Origin: Streptomyces cinerochromogenes
Lineage (GTDB): Bacteria; Actinomycetota; Actinomycetes; Streptomycetales; Streptomycetaceae
Reading direction: 5' to 3'
DNA: 64,000 nt
Assembly: GCF_014648635.1 (NCBI RefSeq)
Contig: NZ_BMRM01000014.1
Coordinates: 213,466-277,465, forward strand
The notes beneath the pieces are model-generated. The model was not told the origin of the DNA. It was given only the letters and a program-made list of their open reading frames with translations, and did no database searches. The translations under genes were made by a program, and so were the position numbers. Positions 24,606 through 34,237 of the stretch are shown piece after piece; the stretch's first letter is position 1; each line of letters opens with the position of its first letter.

Positions 24606-25379
24606 ATGGCTCTCACCCAGCAGGACATCGACCAGGAGATCGCCGCCGCGCACGCCGCCTACGACAAGCGTGTCGCCGACGGCTCCCCCGTCGAGCACCA
24701 CCCGCGCCGCGACTACGCGCCCTACCGCTCCTCCGTGCTGCGCCACCCGAAGCAGCCCCTCGTGGCGATCGACACCAGCAAGGACCCGGAGCTGGTGGAA
24801 CTGCACTCCCCCGCCTTCGGGGACCGGGACATCGCCGCGGTCGACAACGACCTGACCCGGCAGCACACCGGGGAGCCGGTCGGCGAACGGATCACCGTCT
24901 CCGGGCGGCTGCTGGACCGGCACGGGCGCCCGGTGCGCGGCCAGCTGGTCGAGATCTGGCAGGCCAACTCGGCCGGCCGCTACGCCCACCGGCGCGAACA
25001 GCACGACGCCCCGCTGGACCCCAACTTCACCGGCGTCGGCCGCACCCTCACCGACGCCGAGGGCCGCTACCACTTCACCACCGTCCAGCCGGGCCCCTAC
25101 CCATGGCGCAACCACGTCAACGCCTGGCGCCCGGCCCACATCCACTTCTCGGTGTTCGGCACGGCCTTCACCCAGCGGCTGGTGACGCAGATGTACTTCC
25201 CGAACGACCCGCTCTTCCCGTACGACCCGATCCTGCAGTCGGTGACGGACGACGCGGCCCGGCAGCGGCTGGTCGCCGCCTACGACCACAGTCTGTCGGT
25301 ACCGGAGTTCTCCCTCGGCTACCACTGGGACATCGTGCTGGACGGCCCGGCCGCCACCTGGACGGAAGAAGGACGCTGA
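24606..25379 (+). CDS. pcaH: Protocatechuate 3,4-dioxygenase beta subunit
   Basis: This 257-residue subunit carries the non-haem Fe(III) that cleaves protocatechuate between its hydroxyls to 3-carboxy-cis,cis-muconate. The four iron ligands are recognisable by comparison with the Pseudomonas enzyme: Tyr in SAGRYAHRREQH, Tyr in GPYPWRN, and the two His of RPAHIHFSVFG. ATG 24606 begins MALTQQDIDQEI. It is followed five bases later by pcaG, its partner subunit. It lies downstream of the decayed pcaF but remains in the PcaV-controlled operon. Confidence 0.95.
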   Translation: MALTQQDIDQEIAAAHAAYDKRVADGSPVEHHPRRDYAPYRSSVLRHPKQPLVAIDTSKDPELVELHSPAFGDRDIAAVDNDLTRQHTGEPVGERITVSGRLLDRHGRPVRGQLVEIWQANSAGRYAHRREQHDAPLDPNFTGVGRTLTDAEGRYHFTTVQPGPYPWRNHVNAWRPAHIHFSVFGTAFTQRLVTQMYFPNDPLFPYDPILQSVTDDAARQRLVAAYDHSLSVPEFSLGYHWDIVLDGPAATWTEEGR

Positions 25380-25384
25380 CCGCC

Positions 25385-25987
25385 ATGACGATCACCGACG
25401 CGAGCAGCCCGGACCGGGTGCCGCCCACCCCCTCCCACACGGTCGGCCCGTTCTACGGCTACGCGCTGCCGTTCCGCGGCGGCGAGGACATCGCGCCGCT
25501 CGGCCACCCCGACACGATCACCGTGCACGGCTGCGTCCTCGACGGCGCGGGCGACCCGCTGCCCGACGCGCTGATCGAACTGTGGGGCCCGCGCCCCGAC
25601 GGCTCGGTGCCCCGGGTCGACGGCTCGATGCGGCGGGACCCGGCCGGTGGCGGACATCTGGGCCGCAACGGCGTGGAGTTCACCGGCTGGGGCCGGGTCC
25701 AGACCGACGCGGACGGCCACTGGTACGTACGCACCCTGCGGCCCGGCGCCCGCGGCCGCAACGCGCCGTACCTCGCTGTCTGCGTCTTCGCGCGCGGCCT
25801 GCTCGTGCACCTGTTCACCCGGATCTACCTCCCGGGCGACGAGGCCGCGCTGGCCGCCGACCCGCTGCTCACCCAGGTGGGCGAGCGGCGCCGCACGCTG
25901 ATCGCGGGCGAGGAGACGGACCGCACCTACCGTTTCGACATCCGCCTTCAGGGTGAAGGCGAGACGGTCTTCCTGGAGTTCCAGTGA
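25385..25987 (+). CDS. pcaG: Protocatechuate 3,4-dioxygenase alpha subunit
   Basis: This 200-residue alpha subunit has the same intradiol dioxygenase beta-sandwich as PcaH but lacks its iron ligands, as expected (FARGLLVHLFTRIYLP replaces the HIH region). It begins PTPSHTVGPFYGYALPF, the usual alpha-subunit N-terminus that contributes to the substrate pocket. It assembles with PcaH. The ATG lies five bases after the pcaH stop, and the pcaB GTG overlaps its stop codon. Confidence 0.94.
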   Translation: MTITDASSPDRVPPTPSHTVGPFYGYALPFRGGEDIAPLGHPDTITVHGCVLDGAGDPLPDALIELWGPRPDGSVPRVDGSMRRDPAGGGHLGRNGVEFTGWGRVQTDADGHWYVRTLRPGARGRNAPYLAVCVFARGLLVHLFTRIYLPGDEAALAADPLLTQVGERRRTLIAGEETDRTYRFDIRLQGEGETVFLEFQ

Positions 25988-27324
25988 CATCTGTGTCCCC
26001 TCCCTACGCCGACACCGGCCTGCTCGGTCCCGAATGGGCGCTGTCCGAGGCCGCGTCCGAGACCGGTGACCACGCGTACCTGCGGGCCCTGCTCGACGCC
26101 GAGGCCGCGCTGACCCGGGCGCAGGCCACGCTGGGGCTCGCCCCGGCCGGGGCCGCGGCGGCGGTGGCCGAGGCGGCCGACCCGGCCCGGTTCGGCATCC
26201 GCTCCCTGGCGGCCCGCACCCCGGCCGGCGGCAACCCGGTCATCCCCCTGGTCGCCGATCTGACCGCGGCGGTCGGCGAGGAGTACGGCCCCTACGTCCA
26301 CCGGGGCGCCACCAGCCAGGACATCATGGACACGGCGACGATGCTGGTCGCCGGCCGCGCCCTGGGCCCGGTCCTCGACGATCTCGGACGGACCGAGCGG
26401 GCGCTGGCCGGCCTCGCCGCCGCACACCGCGACACGGCGATGCCCGGGCGGACGCTCACCCAGCACGCCGTACCGACGACGTTCGGGCTGAAGGCGGCCG
26501 GCTGGCGCTCGCTGGTCCTGGACGCCCGCGACCGGGTCACCCGGGTCCGCGACGCGCTCCCCGTGCAGCTCGGCGGCGCCGCCGGAACCCTGGCCGCCTT
26601 CCAGGAGTTCGGCGCCGCGGACCCGGCCCGTCTGACGCGTGCGTACGCCCGTGAACTCGGCCTCGCCCCGCCGGCGTTGCCCTGGCACACGCTGCGCACC
26701 CCGGTCGCGGACCTGGCGGGCTGCCTGGCGTTCACGGCGGGAGCGCTCGGCAAGCTCGCCGTGGACGTGCTGACCCTGTCGCGCACCGAGACCGGCGAGG
26801 TGAGCGAGGACAGCGGCGGCGGCTCGTCGGCCATGCCGCACAAGGCGAACCCGGTGCGCTCCACGCTCGTCGTGGCCGCCGCCCGGCGCGCCCCCCAGCT
26901 CGCGGCCACGCTGTACGGCTCGCTCGTCGCCGAGGACGAGCGGCCGGCCGGCGCCTGGCACGCCGAGTGGGAGCCGCTGCGCGACCTGCTCCGGCTGGTC
27001 GGCGGCGCGGCCTCGCAGGCGGCCGGGCTGGCCGAGGGGCTGCGCGTGCATCCGGCCGCGATGCGCCGGAACCTCGGCCTGACCCGGGGACTGATCGTCT
27101 CCGAACGGCTGTCCGCCGCCCTCGTGCCCGTCCTCGGCCGCGCCCGCGCCAAGGAGCTGCTGACCGAACTGGCCCGCCGCGCCCACCAGGAGGAACGCTC
27201 CCTGCGGGACCTCCTCGGTGAGCAGCCGGAGTTGGGGGACGTCGATCTGGACGACCTCGGCGACCCCGCCCGCTACACCGGCTTCGCCGGAACCCTCACC
27301 GACCGCGCCCTGGAGCGACTGTGA
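25984..27324 (+). CDS. pcaB: 3-carboxy-cis,cis-muconate cycloisomerase
   Basis: This 446-residue member of the fumarase/aspartase superfamily converts 3-carboxymuconate to 4-carboxymuconolactone. The signature GSSAMPHKANPVRS (around residue 280) and the conserved YVHRGATSQDIMDTA and LTQHAVPTTFGLKAAGW segments are present. The start is GTG 25984, overlapping the pcaG stop by four bases; its stop region overlaps the pcaL start in the same way, so the genes are translationally coupled. The length is typical for bacterial PcaB. Confidence 0.94.
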   Translation: MTSVSPPYADTGLLGPEWALSEAASETGDHAYLRALLDAEAALTRAQATLGLAPAGAAAAVAEAADPARFGIRSLAARTPAGGNPVIPLVADLTAAVGEEYGPYVHRGATSQDIMDTATMLVAGRALGPVLDDLGRTERALAGLAAAHRDTAMPGRTLTQHAVPTTFGLKAAGWRSLVLDARDRVTRVRDALPVQLGGAAGTLAAFQEFGAADPARLTRAYARELGLAPPALPWHTLRTPVADLAGCLAFTAGALGKLAVDVLTLSRTETGEVSEDSGGGSSAMPHKANPVRSTLVVAAARRAPQLAATLYGSLVAEDERPAGAWHAEWEPLRDLLRLVGGAASQAAGLAEGLRVHPAAMRRNLGLTRGLIVSERLSAALVPVLGRARAKELLTELARRAHQEERSLRDLLGEQPELGDVDLDDLGDPARYTGFAGTLTDRALERL

Positions 27325-28448
27325 CCACGGAACTCCTCAACCACCGGGAAGAAGGCCCGGCCTCCGCTCCCCCGCTGCTGCTCGGTCCCTCGCTCGGCAC
27401 CTCCCTCGCCCTGTGGGACCAGGTGGCGCCCGAGCTGTCCGCGGCCCACCGGGTGATCCGCTGGGACCTGCCCGGGCACGGCGGTTCGGCGGCGGACCTG
27501 ATCGGGCCGGGCGCGACCGTCGGCGACCTGGCCGCGCTGGTGCTGGAGCTGGCCGACGCGCTCGGCCTCGACAGGTTCGCGTACGCGGGCGTGTCCCTGG
27601 GCGGCGCCGTCGGCCTGCACCTGGCCGTCCACCACCCCGAGCGGGTGTCCTCGCTGGCCGTGCTGTGCTCCTCCGCCCACTTCGGCGGCGAGGCGCCCTG
27701 GCGGGAGCGGGCGGAGCGGGTGCGACGCGAGGGGCTGGCCGGGCTGGCGGAGAGCGCCGACGCGCGCTGGTTCACGCCCGGGTTCAGCGTGCCCCGCCTG
27801 ATCCGGGACCACCGGGAGGCGGACCCGGGGGCGTACGCCGCCTGCTGCGACGCGCTCGCCGCGTTCGACCTGCGCGACCGGCTCGGCGACATCACCGTAC
27901 CGACGCTCCTGGTGGCGGGCCGGCAGGATCCCGCGACCCCGCCCGCGCATCTGCGGGAGATCGCCGACGCGGTGCCGGCGGCGACGCTGGTGGAGCTGCG
28001 CGGGGCCTCCCACCTGGCGCCGGCGCAGTGCCCGCGGGCCGTGCTGACCGCGCTGCGCACCCAGCTGGACGGACCGGTGGCGAGCGGAACGGCGGTGCGC
28101 CGGGAGGTGCTCGGCGATGCCCACGTGGACCGGGCGCAGGCCCGGCAGACCCCGTTCACCGCGCGCTTCCAGGACTTCGTCTCCCGCTACGCCTGGGGGG
28201 AGATCTGGACCGACCCGACACTGTCCCGCCGCGAGCGCAGCATGATCACGCTGACGGCGCTGGTCGCGCACGGACACCACGAGGAGCTGGCGACGCACGT
28301 CCGCGCGGCCCTGCGCAACGGGCTGACGCCCGAGGAGATCGGCGCGGTGCTGCTGCAGACCGCCGTGTACTGCGGGGTACCGGCCGCCGACGCGGCGTTC
28401 GCGACGGCCCGGCGGGTGCTCGCCGAACAGGAGCCGGGCCGAGGGTGA
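27321..28448 (+). CDS. pcaL: Fused 3-oxoadipate enol-lactonase / 4-carboxymuconolactone decarboxylase
   Basis: This 375-residue protein joins two pathway enzymes. Residues 1-245 are the alpha/beta-hydrolase lactonase (PcaD) with nucleophile Ser92 in AGVSLGGAVG and the late His in GASHLAPAQCP. Residues about 255-370 are the AhpD-like decarboxylase (PcaC): FTARFQDFVSRYAWGEIWTDPTLSRRERSMITLTALVAHG, then EEIGAVLLQTAVYCGVPAA. PcaL fusions are typical of actinobacteria. It is the last pca gene; its start overlaps pcaB. No clear terminator follows before the SDR gene 64 bp downstream. Confidence 0.94.
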   Translation: MTTELLNHREEGPASAPPLLLGPSLGTSLALWDQVAPELSAAHRVIRWDLPGHGGSAADLIGPGATVGDLAALVLELADALGLDRFAYAGVSLGGAVGLHLAVHHPERVSSLAVLCSSAHFGGEAPWRERAERVRREGLAGLAESADARWFTPGFSVPRLIRDHREADPGAYAACCDALAAFDLRDRLGDITVPTLLVAGRQDPATPPAHLREIADAVPAATLVELRGASHLAPAQCPRAVLTALRTQLDGPVASGTAVRREVLGDAHVDRAQARQTPFTARFQDFVSRYAWGEIWTDPTLSRRERSMITLTALVAHGHHEELATHVRAALRNGLTPEEIGAVLLQTAVYCGVPAADAAFATARRVLAEQEPGRG

Positions 28449-28512
28449 CCCTGCTGGTCGTAGTCTCGGCGGCAGCAGGCGCGGGGCGTCCGGGCGTGCC
28501 TAGGCTGGCGGC

Positions 28513-29304
28513 ATGTCCACTGTTCTGATCACCGGGGCCACCTCCGGGCTCGGCCGGTACGTCGCCTTCGAACTGGTCCGCTCCGGGCACCTCGTCCTGG
28601 CGCACGGCCGCGACCGGGCCCGCACCGAGCGGCTGGTCGAGGAGTTGCGCACGGAGGGCGCGGCCGAGGGCTTCGTCGCCGACCTGGCCCGGCTGGCGGA
28701 GGTGCGCGAGCTGGGGGCGCGGGTCGCCGAGGCCCATCCGGACCTCGACGTGCTGGTCAACAACGCGGGCGTGGGCGCCGGTGCCCCCGGCTCCGGGCGC
28801 GAACTCAGCGCCGACGGGCACGAGCTGCGGCTCGCCGTGAACTACCTCGCGCCCGTGGTGCTGACCCGCGCCCTGCTGCCGGTGCTGCGCTCGCGTCCGC
28901 CGGCCCGGATCGTCAACGTCGGCTCGGCCGGCCAGGAGCCCGTCGACTTCACCGACCCCCAGCTCACCCGCGGCTACAGCGGGATCTCGGCCTACTGCCG
29001 CAGCAAGTTCGCGCTCGCCGCGTACACGTTCACCCTGGCCGAGGAGGAGGCGGGCAGCGGTGTGTCGGTGAACGTGCTGCACCCCGCCACCTACATGGAC
29101 ACGGCGATGGTCCGCGAGGGCGGGATCACCCCGCGGACCTCCGTCGCCGACGGGGCGCCCGGCGTACTGGCGCTGGCCACCCGGGAGACGGGCAGCGGCG
29201 GCTACTTCGACGGGACGCGGCCGGCGCGAGCGCACGAGGCGGCGTACGACCCCCGGGTGCGCGCTCGGCTGGCGGCGGTGACGGAGCAGCTGCTGGGCAT
29301 GTGA
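28513..29304 (+). CDS. SDR family NAD(P)-dependent oxidoreductase
   Basis: This 263-residue short-chain dehydrogenase has the cofactor motif TGATSGLGR, the NNAG motif (VLVNNAGVG), an active-site Ser in IVNVGSAGQ and the catalytic Y-x3-K in YCRSKFA. The C-terminal part is normal length for classical SDRs. The substrate is unknown. It follows pcaL by 64 bp on the same strand and may be read through from the pca operon, but it is not a known pathway step. Confidence 0.87.
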   Translation: MSTVLITGATSGLGRYVAFELVRSGHLVLAHGRDRARTERLVEELRTEGAAEGFVADLARLAEVRELGARVAEAHPDLDVLVNNAGVGAGAPGSGRELSADGHELRLAVNYLAPVVLTRALLPVLRSRPPARIVNVGSAGQEPVDFTDPQLTRGYSGISAYCRSKFALAAYTFTLAEEEAGSGVSVNVLHPATYMDTAMVREGGITPRTSVADGAPGVLALATRETGSGGYFDGTRPARAHEAAYDPRVRARLAAVTEQLLGM

Positions 29305-29331
29305 CGCCGCCCGCGGAACGGGGGCCGCGGC

Positions 29332-32015
29332 TCAGTGCAGGCCGCGCCCCGTCTCCAGCACCTCCCGCGCCCGGGCCACCAGTTCCTCCGCGCCGCAGGC
29401 CTTGGCGAGGTCCATCCCCCGGCCGAGTTCCGCGACCGAGCGGGCGGCGATGCCGTACTCGACACGGGCCGCCGCGTGCTCGTACTGGCAGGGCGAGGCC
29501 TCCAGGTAGGTGACGGCGCGGGCGGCGAGCTGCACCGCCCGCCGGCCCGTCTCCAGCGCGGCGGCGCAGCGCAGGGCCTCGCCGATCGCGGTGTCCGTGC
29601 CGAACCGCTCGGCCTGCCGGCGGGCGTCGGCCACGAGCTGGGCCGCCCGCTCCGGGTCCTGGCCGGCGAGCGCCTTGGCGAGGTCGATGGACCAGGGTGC
29701 GAGGACCGGGTTGTGGCCGCCGCGGGAGGTGGCGGTCTTCTCGGCGGCCTCCAGTTCGTTGATGCCCTCCTCGGTGCGGCCGACGGCGAGCAGCAGCCGG
29801 CCGCGCACGGAGCGGATGTCGGGCAGCACGATGGTGGACGGGTACGGCGGTGCGAATCCGTACTGTTCGGCGACCGCCCAGGCCTCCTCGACCCGGCCCC
29901 GGGCCAGCAGGGTGTCGACCAGTCCGCAGGTGGCCGACCAGTACAGCGGCAGGCGGCGGCCGACGCGTTCGGCGAGGACGAGGGCCTCGCGCAGGGTGGA
30001 CTCGGCGTCGCGCAGCCGGCCCTGCCGGCGGTAGGCGAGCCCCAGGAAGGCGTTGGCCAGGGAGAGGTGGCCGCCGCGCCAGCCGGCCGCGGTGTAGACG
30101 CGCCGGGCCTCGGCGAACAGGCTCTCGGCGCGGTCGAGCCGGTCGGCGTAGGCGTACGCGCTGCCGAGCATCATCAGCAGTTCCATGCCCCACTCGGGGT
30201 CGGTCCAGCCGAGGCCGGGCGCGAGGCGGCCGTTGACGAGGGCGCGGTCGCACAGTTGGAGGACTTCGTCGGCGCTCTCGCCGTGGGTCATCGCGTCGAA
30301 GCCGCGCAGGATCAGCAGGGCGCGTTCGGCGTTGTCGCGGCCGGTGCAGGTGTCCGCCAGTTCGGCGAGGCGCCGGGAGCGGGCCGGGGAGACGGTCTCG
30401 CCGTGGATGCCCTCCCACATGAACTGGAAGGCCTGGAGCCGCATCCGGACGGGGCCCGCCTCGTGCCGGGCGGCCTCGGCCTCGACCGTGCGGACGGCCT
30501 CCTCCAGCTGGTCGTTGTGGAGCAGGGCCTGGGAGAGGCGGACGACGGCGTCGACCCGCTCGTCGCCGTCGAGACCGGGCATGGCGAGGGCGCTCTGCAG
30601 GTGCTCGGTGGTGACCGCGGGGTTGGTCAGGAGGGTGGCGCAGCCCAGTTCGTACAGGACGTGCGCGTGCACCTCCGGGCGGGGCGGTTCCTGGAGGGCG
30701 CGTTCCAGGCAGCGGCGGGCCGCGTCGGGCGCGCCGACGGCGAGGTGCTCGCGGGCGGCGTCGCGCAGCTGCTCGACCAGTTCCTCGTCGTCGTCCGGGT
30801 GCACCTTCAGCAGGTGCCGGGCGGCCTCGGCGGCGCCCCGGCCCAGCTCGGTGATGATCTGTGCGGCGACGCCGTGCATGGCGGTGCACACGCCGGGCGG
30901 GATGGAGTTGTAGACGGCGGTGGCGATGAGCGGGTGGACGAACTCCAGCTCGCCCGCGGCCCGTTCGGTGCCGGGGACCGGTTCGGGTTCGGTGAGGATG
31001 CGGGCGGTGCACAGCAGGTCGGCGCAGCTGCGGGCGAGGTCGTCGTTCATGGTGGCGAGGCGGGCGACCATGTCGACGGTGATGCCGGTGCCGAGGATGG
31101 CGGCGGCCCAGGCGAACCGGGTGGCCTCCAGGCCGAGGCCCTTGAGCCGGTCGACCAGTCCGCCGCCGCGGGCCGCGCGGTTGAGCGCGCGCAGTTCTCC
31201 GGCCCGCGCCTCGACCGGCTGGAGTTCGGTGTCCTGCACCTTGGCGAGGAGTTCGACGGTGTCGTAGGGGTTGCCGCCGGTGACGGCCCAGACCTCGCGG
31301 CAGAACGGGTCGTCGGCGTGCCGGCCGAGGGTGGCGCGGGTGAGTCCGGCGGTGGCGTCCGGGGTGAGGGCGCTGAGGGTGTGGACGGGCGGCCCGCTGC
31401 GGCGGCGACCGCGTCGAGCAGGCGGGCGCTCTCGCCGCCGGCCTCGCCGGGGCGGCGGGCGACCACGACGAGGACGGAGAGGTCGTCGAGCCGTTCGGCG
31501 AACGCGGCGAGCCAGCGCAGGGTCTCCTGGTCCGCCCAGTGCGCGTCGTCCAGGAGGAGCACCAGCGGCCACTGGCGGCGGGAGAGCCGGCGCACCGCGG
31601 CGACGAGCCCGTCGCAGACGTACTGCGGGTCGGCCTTGTCCCCTTGCGGGTCCGCTATGCCGAGGGCGGGGCCGGCGATGTCGTACCAGTCGCCGAGGTA
31701 CTCGCGGGCCTCCTCCGGGAGCAGGGACAGCAGCGCGGGCTGGAGGAGTTGCCGTACGACGTGGAACGGGACCGACTTCAGCGTCTCGGCGCCGCGGGCG
31801 GACCAGACGGTGCAGCCGCGGCGTTCGGCGATGCGGCGGGTCTCGGCGAGCAGTGCGGTCTTGCCGAGTCCGGCCTCGCCGCGGAGGACCAGCAGACTGC
31901 CCCCGGACGACTGGTCCGCGCAGAGCACGTCGAGTGCCTGCGCGACGGTGGCGATCTCGGCGTCCCGCTCCCACAGGGGAGCCGAGCCGACCGTCGGCGG
32001 CCGTCCCTCCGTCAT
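29332..32015 (-). pseudogene. LAL-like AAA ATPase gene interrupted by a single-base frameshift
   Basis: The N-terminal 211 residues from ATG 32015 are a clear STAND-type ATPase: Walker A in LRGEAGLGKTALL and Walker B in LVLLLDDAHWAD. The product then leaves frame at about 31388-31399, where AAAAGRP should continue as VHTLSALTPDATAGL in the next frame. That second frame continues for about 680 residues of TPR-like helices to 29332. One missing base in a GC-rich stretch (gtggacgggcggcccgc) restores a protein of about 894 residues. The family usually ends in a LuxR HTH; none is seen here. It may be a real inactivation or a sequencing error. Confidence 0.75.
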
Positions 32016-32222
32016 CCCGTTACCTCCCCAGGTCGCCCGAATGACGTACGGGTCCTGAGCGTAGCCGTCGGGCGGGGCCTTCGGTGGCCGGTCGCGGCAG
32101 CTGTTGCCCGCCCGGGTGAAACGGGGTGCGGGCAGGCGACGCGCACGCCCGCACGACCAGCGGAGGGAGGGTCAACGGGATCCTCTCATCCCTCTTTCAC
32201 CGTCACCTCATACGGTGGGGGC

Positions 32223-33287
32223 ATGACGCAGGTGACTCCCCCCGGGTGGTATCCCGACCCCGGGCAGACGAACGACGGTCCGCCCACCGAGCGCTGGTGG
32301 GACGGCAAGGCCTGGACGGACCAGACCCGCCCCGCCGGCACGGCCGCCGCGTGGGGTCCCCCGGCCGGGCCGGCGCCCTCGGCTCCGGCGGGGTTCGGCG
32401 CGTACCCGGCGTATCCGGGGCAGCCGGGCGCGCCGGGGTACCCCGGCGCGCCGCCCGCTCCGCAGCGCCGGGGGGTGCGCACGGGCATAGCCGTCGCGGT
32501 GACGGCCGCGGTCCTGGTGTGCATCGGGGTCGGCGTCCACGCCCTCGCCGACGACCACGGCGGCGACGACCGCGCGGGCTCGTCGCAGGGGCCGGGCGGC
32601 GGGCAGGACGGCGGCCGGGGCGGACCGTTCGACGGGCCCGGGGGGTCCGGCGGGTCCGGGGGCCCGGGAGGTTCCGGGGGCTCCGGCGGGTCGAGTGGTT
32701 CCGGCGGGTCCGGTGGAGCCTCGCCGTCACCCGGGCAGTCCGAGGCGCCGAAGGTCAGGGGCGGCGGCTCGGTGACGGACGCGGTCAACGGGATCAGCGT
32801 GCCGGTGCCGCAGGGATGGACGGGGCAGGCCATCGACTTCGGCGCGGGGATGACGTCCGACGACACCTACACGTGCCCGGGCGACCCGTCCCAGACGTGC
32901 ACCCCGGGCGGCGCCTACACGGCGCCGGCGACGGAGCTGGGCACCAAGGGCGACACGGCCGAGGAGGTCGCGAAGGCGGACATCGCGGCCAACGCGAAGC
33001 AGTCGTACGGCGGCACCACCTACGGCAGCATCACCTCGCACGAGGTGCTGGCCTCCGAGGCGGTGACGGTGGCCGGACAGAAGGGCTACCTGGTGCGCTG
33101 GAAGGCGGTCACCAGCAAGGGCGCCGACGGCTATGTCGAGTCGGTCGCCTTCCCCTCCCCGAACCGGGCCGGGCAGATGGTGGTCGTCCGCTTCGGCATC
33201 GACGTCGGGCAGAAGCTGTCGGTCCTCGACCAGGTCGTGAAGGGGATCAGGGTCTCGTCCGGCGGCGGGAACGGCCAGGACGTCTGA
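32223..33287 (+). CDS. DUF2510 membrane-anchored protein with Gly/Ser linker
   Basis: This 354-residue protein starts with a DUF2510 motif (PGWYPDPGQ, then RWWDGKAWTDQTRP, residues 7-36), a Pro/Ala/Gly-rich stretch, one transmembrane helix (IAVAVTAAVLVCIGVGVHAL, about residues 88-107), a long Gly/Ser linker and an exported C-terminal domain of about 165 residues with two cysteines (YTCPGDPSQTC). The function is unknown; DUF2510 is often found at the N-terminus of actinobacterial envelope proteins. ATG 32223 is chosen because DUF2510 begins there. The 207-bp divergent gap before it holds the promoters for this gene and the ATPase gene but no clear motif. Confidence 0.8.
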   Translation: MTQVTPPGWYPDPGQTNDGPPTERWWDGKAWTDQTRPAGTAAAWGPPAGPAPSAPAGFGAYPAYPGQPGAPGYPGAPPAPQRRGVRTGIAVAVTAAVLVCIGVGVHALADDHGGDDRAGSSQGPGGGQDGGRGGPFDGPGGSGGSGGPGGSGGSGGSSGSGGSGGASPSPGQSEAPKVRGGGSVTDAVNGISVPVPQGWTGQAIDFGAGMTSDDTYTCPGDPSQTCTPGGAYTAPATELGTKGDTAEEVAKADIAANAKQSYGGTTYGSITSHEVLASEAVTVAGQKGYLVRWKAVTSKGADGYVESVAFPSPNRAGQMVVVRFGIDVGQKLSVLDQVVKGIRVSSGGGNGQDV

Positions 33288-33308
33288 GGGACGCCGGGGA
33301 CACGGATC

Positions 33309-33353
33309 GGCCGGGTGGGATTCCCCTCCGCTCAAGAGGAACCCCACCCGGCC
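33309..33353. terminator. Bidirectional terminator
   Basis: GGCCGGGTGGG (33309-33319) and CCCACCCGGCC (33343-33353) form an 11-bp stem extended by near-complementary CCCCTC/GAGG sequence around a short loop. It lies between the convergent DUF2510 and TetR genes and serves both. Confidence 0.75.
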
Positions 33354-33435
33354 GGGGGGTGCGCGCCGCCCCCGTCCCCACGGTGCGGCGCGGGCAGGTC
33401 ACCGTCCAGTCATCCCGTGGACGGCGGCCTGGGTC

Positions 33436-34050
33436 TCATCTCAGTCCGAGTGCGGGCAGCACGGCGGACTCCACGAACCGGACCAGGTAGTCGGCGTCGG
33501 CGTACTGGCCGTTGAGCACCGGCCGCACGCGCAGGACGCCGAACATCATGGCCGGGATGTACTCCAGCGCGGGGTGTCCCGCCCGGACCTCGCCACGGGC
33601 CACCCCGCGGGCGAGCATCTCCTCCAGCGCGGCGATCTCCGGGTGCACCAGCGCCTCGCGCAGCGCCTTGGCCAGCTCCTGGTCGGACGTCACCGCGTGC
33701 CCGAGCGCCTGCAGCAGCCGGGTGTCCTTGCCGGACCAGTCGCCCGCGGCCCGCGCGGCCTGGCGCAGGTCCTCGGCGAGCGATCCGGTGTCGATGCCGG
33801 CGAACCGCACCCGGCGGTTGGCGCGCAGCGCGGCCGCGACGAACTGCGGCTTGGTCTTCCACTGCCGGTAGAGCGTGGACTTGCTGCACCGGGTGCTGGC
33901 GGCGACGCCCTCCATGGTGACGGAGTCGTACCCGCACTCGCGGATCTGTTCCAGCACGGCGTCGAAGAACTCCCGCTCACGCTCCGGCGTGATCTTGGAG
34001 CGGCGCGAGGCGACGACCGTCTCCGGTCCCTCCGCGGCCTGCGACGTCAT
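33436..34050 (-). CDS. TetR/AcrR family transcriptional regulator
   Basis: This 204-residue TetR-type repressor has an N-terminal HTH (EFFDAVLEQIRECGYDSVTMEGVAASTRCSKSTLYRQWKTK, about residues 28-68) and a helical ligand domain with no recognisable ligand signature. ATG 34050 has GAGGGG upstream. It diverges from the PAP2 and EamA-like genes, with a set of nested palindromes in between; it very probably represses them and itself. Ligand unknown. Confidence 0.9.
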   Translation of the reverse strand: MTSQAAEGPETVVASRRSKITPEREREFFDAVLEQIRECGYDSVTMEGVAASTRCSKSTLYRQWKTKPQFVAAALRANRRVRFAGIDTGSLAEDLRQAARAAGDWSGKDTRLLQALGHAVTSDQELAKALREALVHPEIAALEEMLARGVARGEVRAGHPALEYIPAMMFGVLRVRPVLNGQYADADYLVRFVESAVLPALGLR

Positions 34051-34103
34051 GTGGTGCTTCCCCTCACTCGTGATGCGTGCTGGTTCCAGTGTGTCTCAGA
34101 TCA

Positions 34104-34173
34104 ATCGATACGCCAGTGTACCGGTACTCGACCGTATCGGTACACTGGCGTATCGGTACGGCAACGTATCGAT
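34104..34173. promoter_or_regulatory. Nested CGATACG/CGTATCG palindromes between tetR and the PAP2 gene
   Basis: The perfect 18-bp arms CGATACGCCAGTGTACCG (34106-34123) and CGGTACACTGGCGTATCG (34138-34155) flank a 14-bp spacer that itself contains CGTAT. An outer pair, ATCGATACG (34104-34112) and CGTATCGAT (34165-34173), adds a fourth half-site. CGGTAC or its relatives recur at least four times. The block is clearly less GC-rich than its neighbours and lies between both start codons, so it should contain both promoters and several TetR dimer sites. Confidence 0.75.
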
Positions 34174-34237
34174 GAGTTCCGGCACCGAGCCGGGACGCGC
34201 ACGCACCACGCACCACCGTCAGCGAAGGGGCCGGGGG

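Noticed and set aside
31388..31399. Programmed frameshifting in the ATPase gene
   Set aside because: No slippery heptamer or downstream structure characteristic of programmed events; mutation or sequencing error is simpler.
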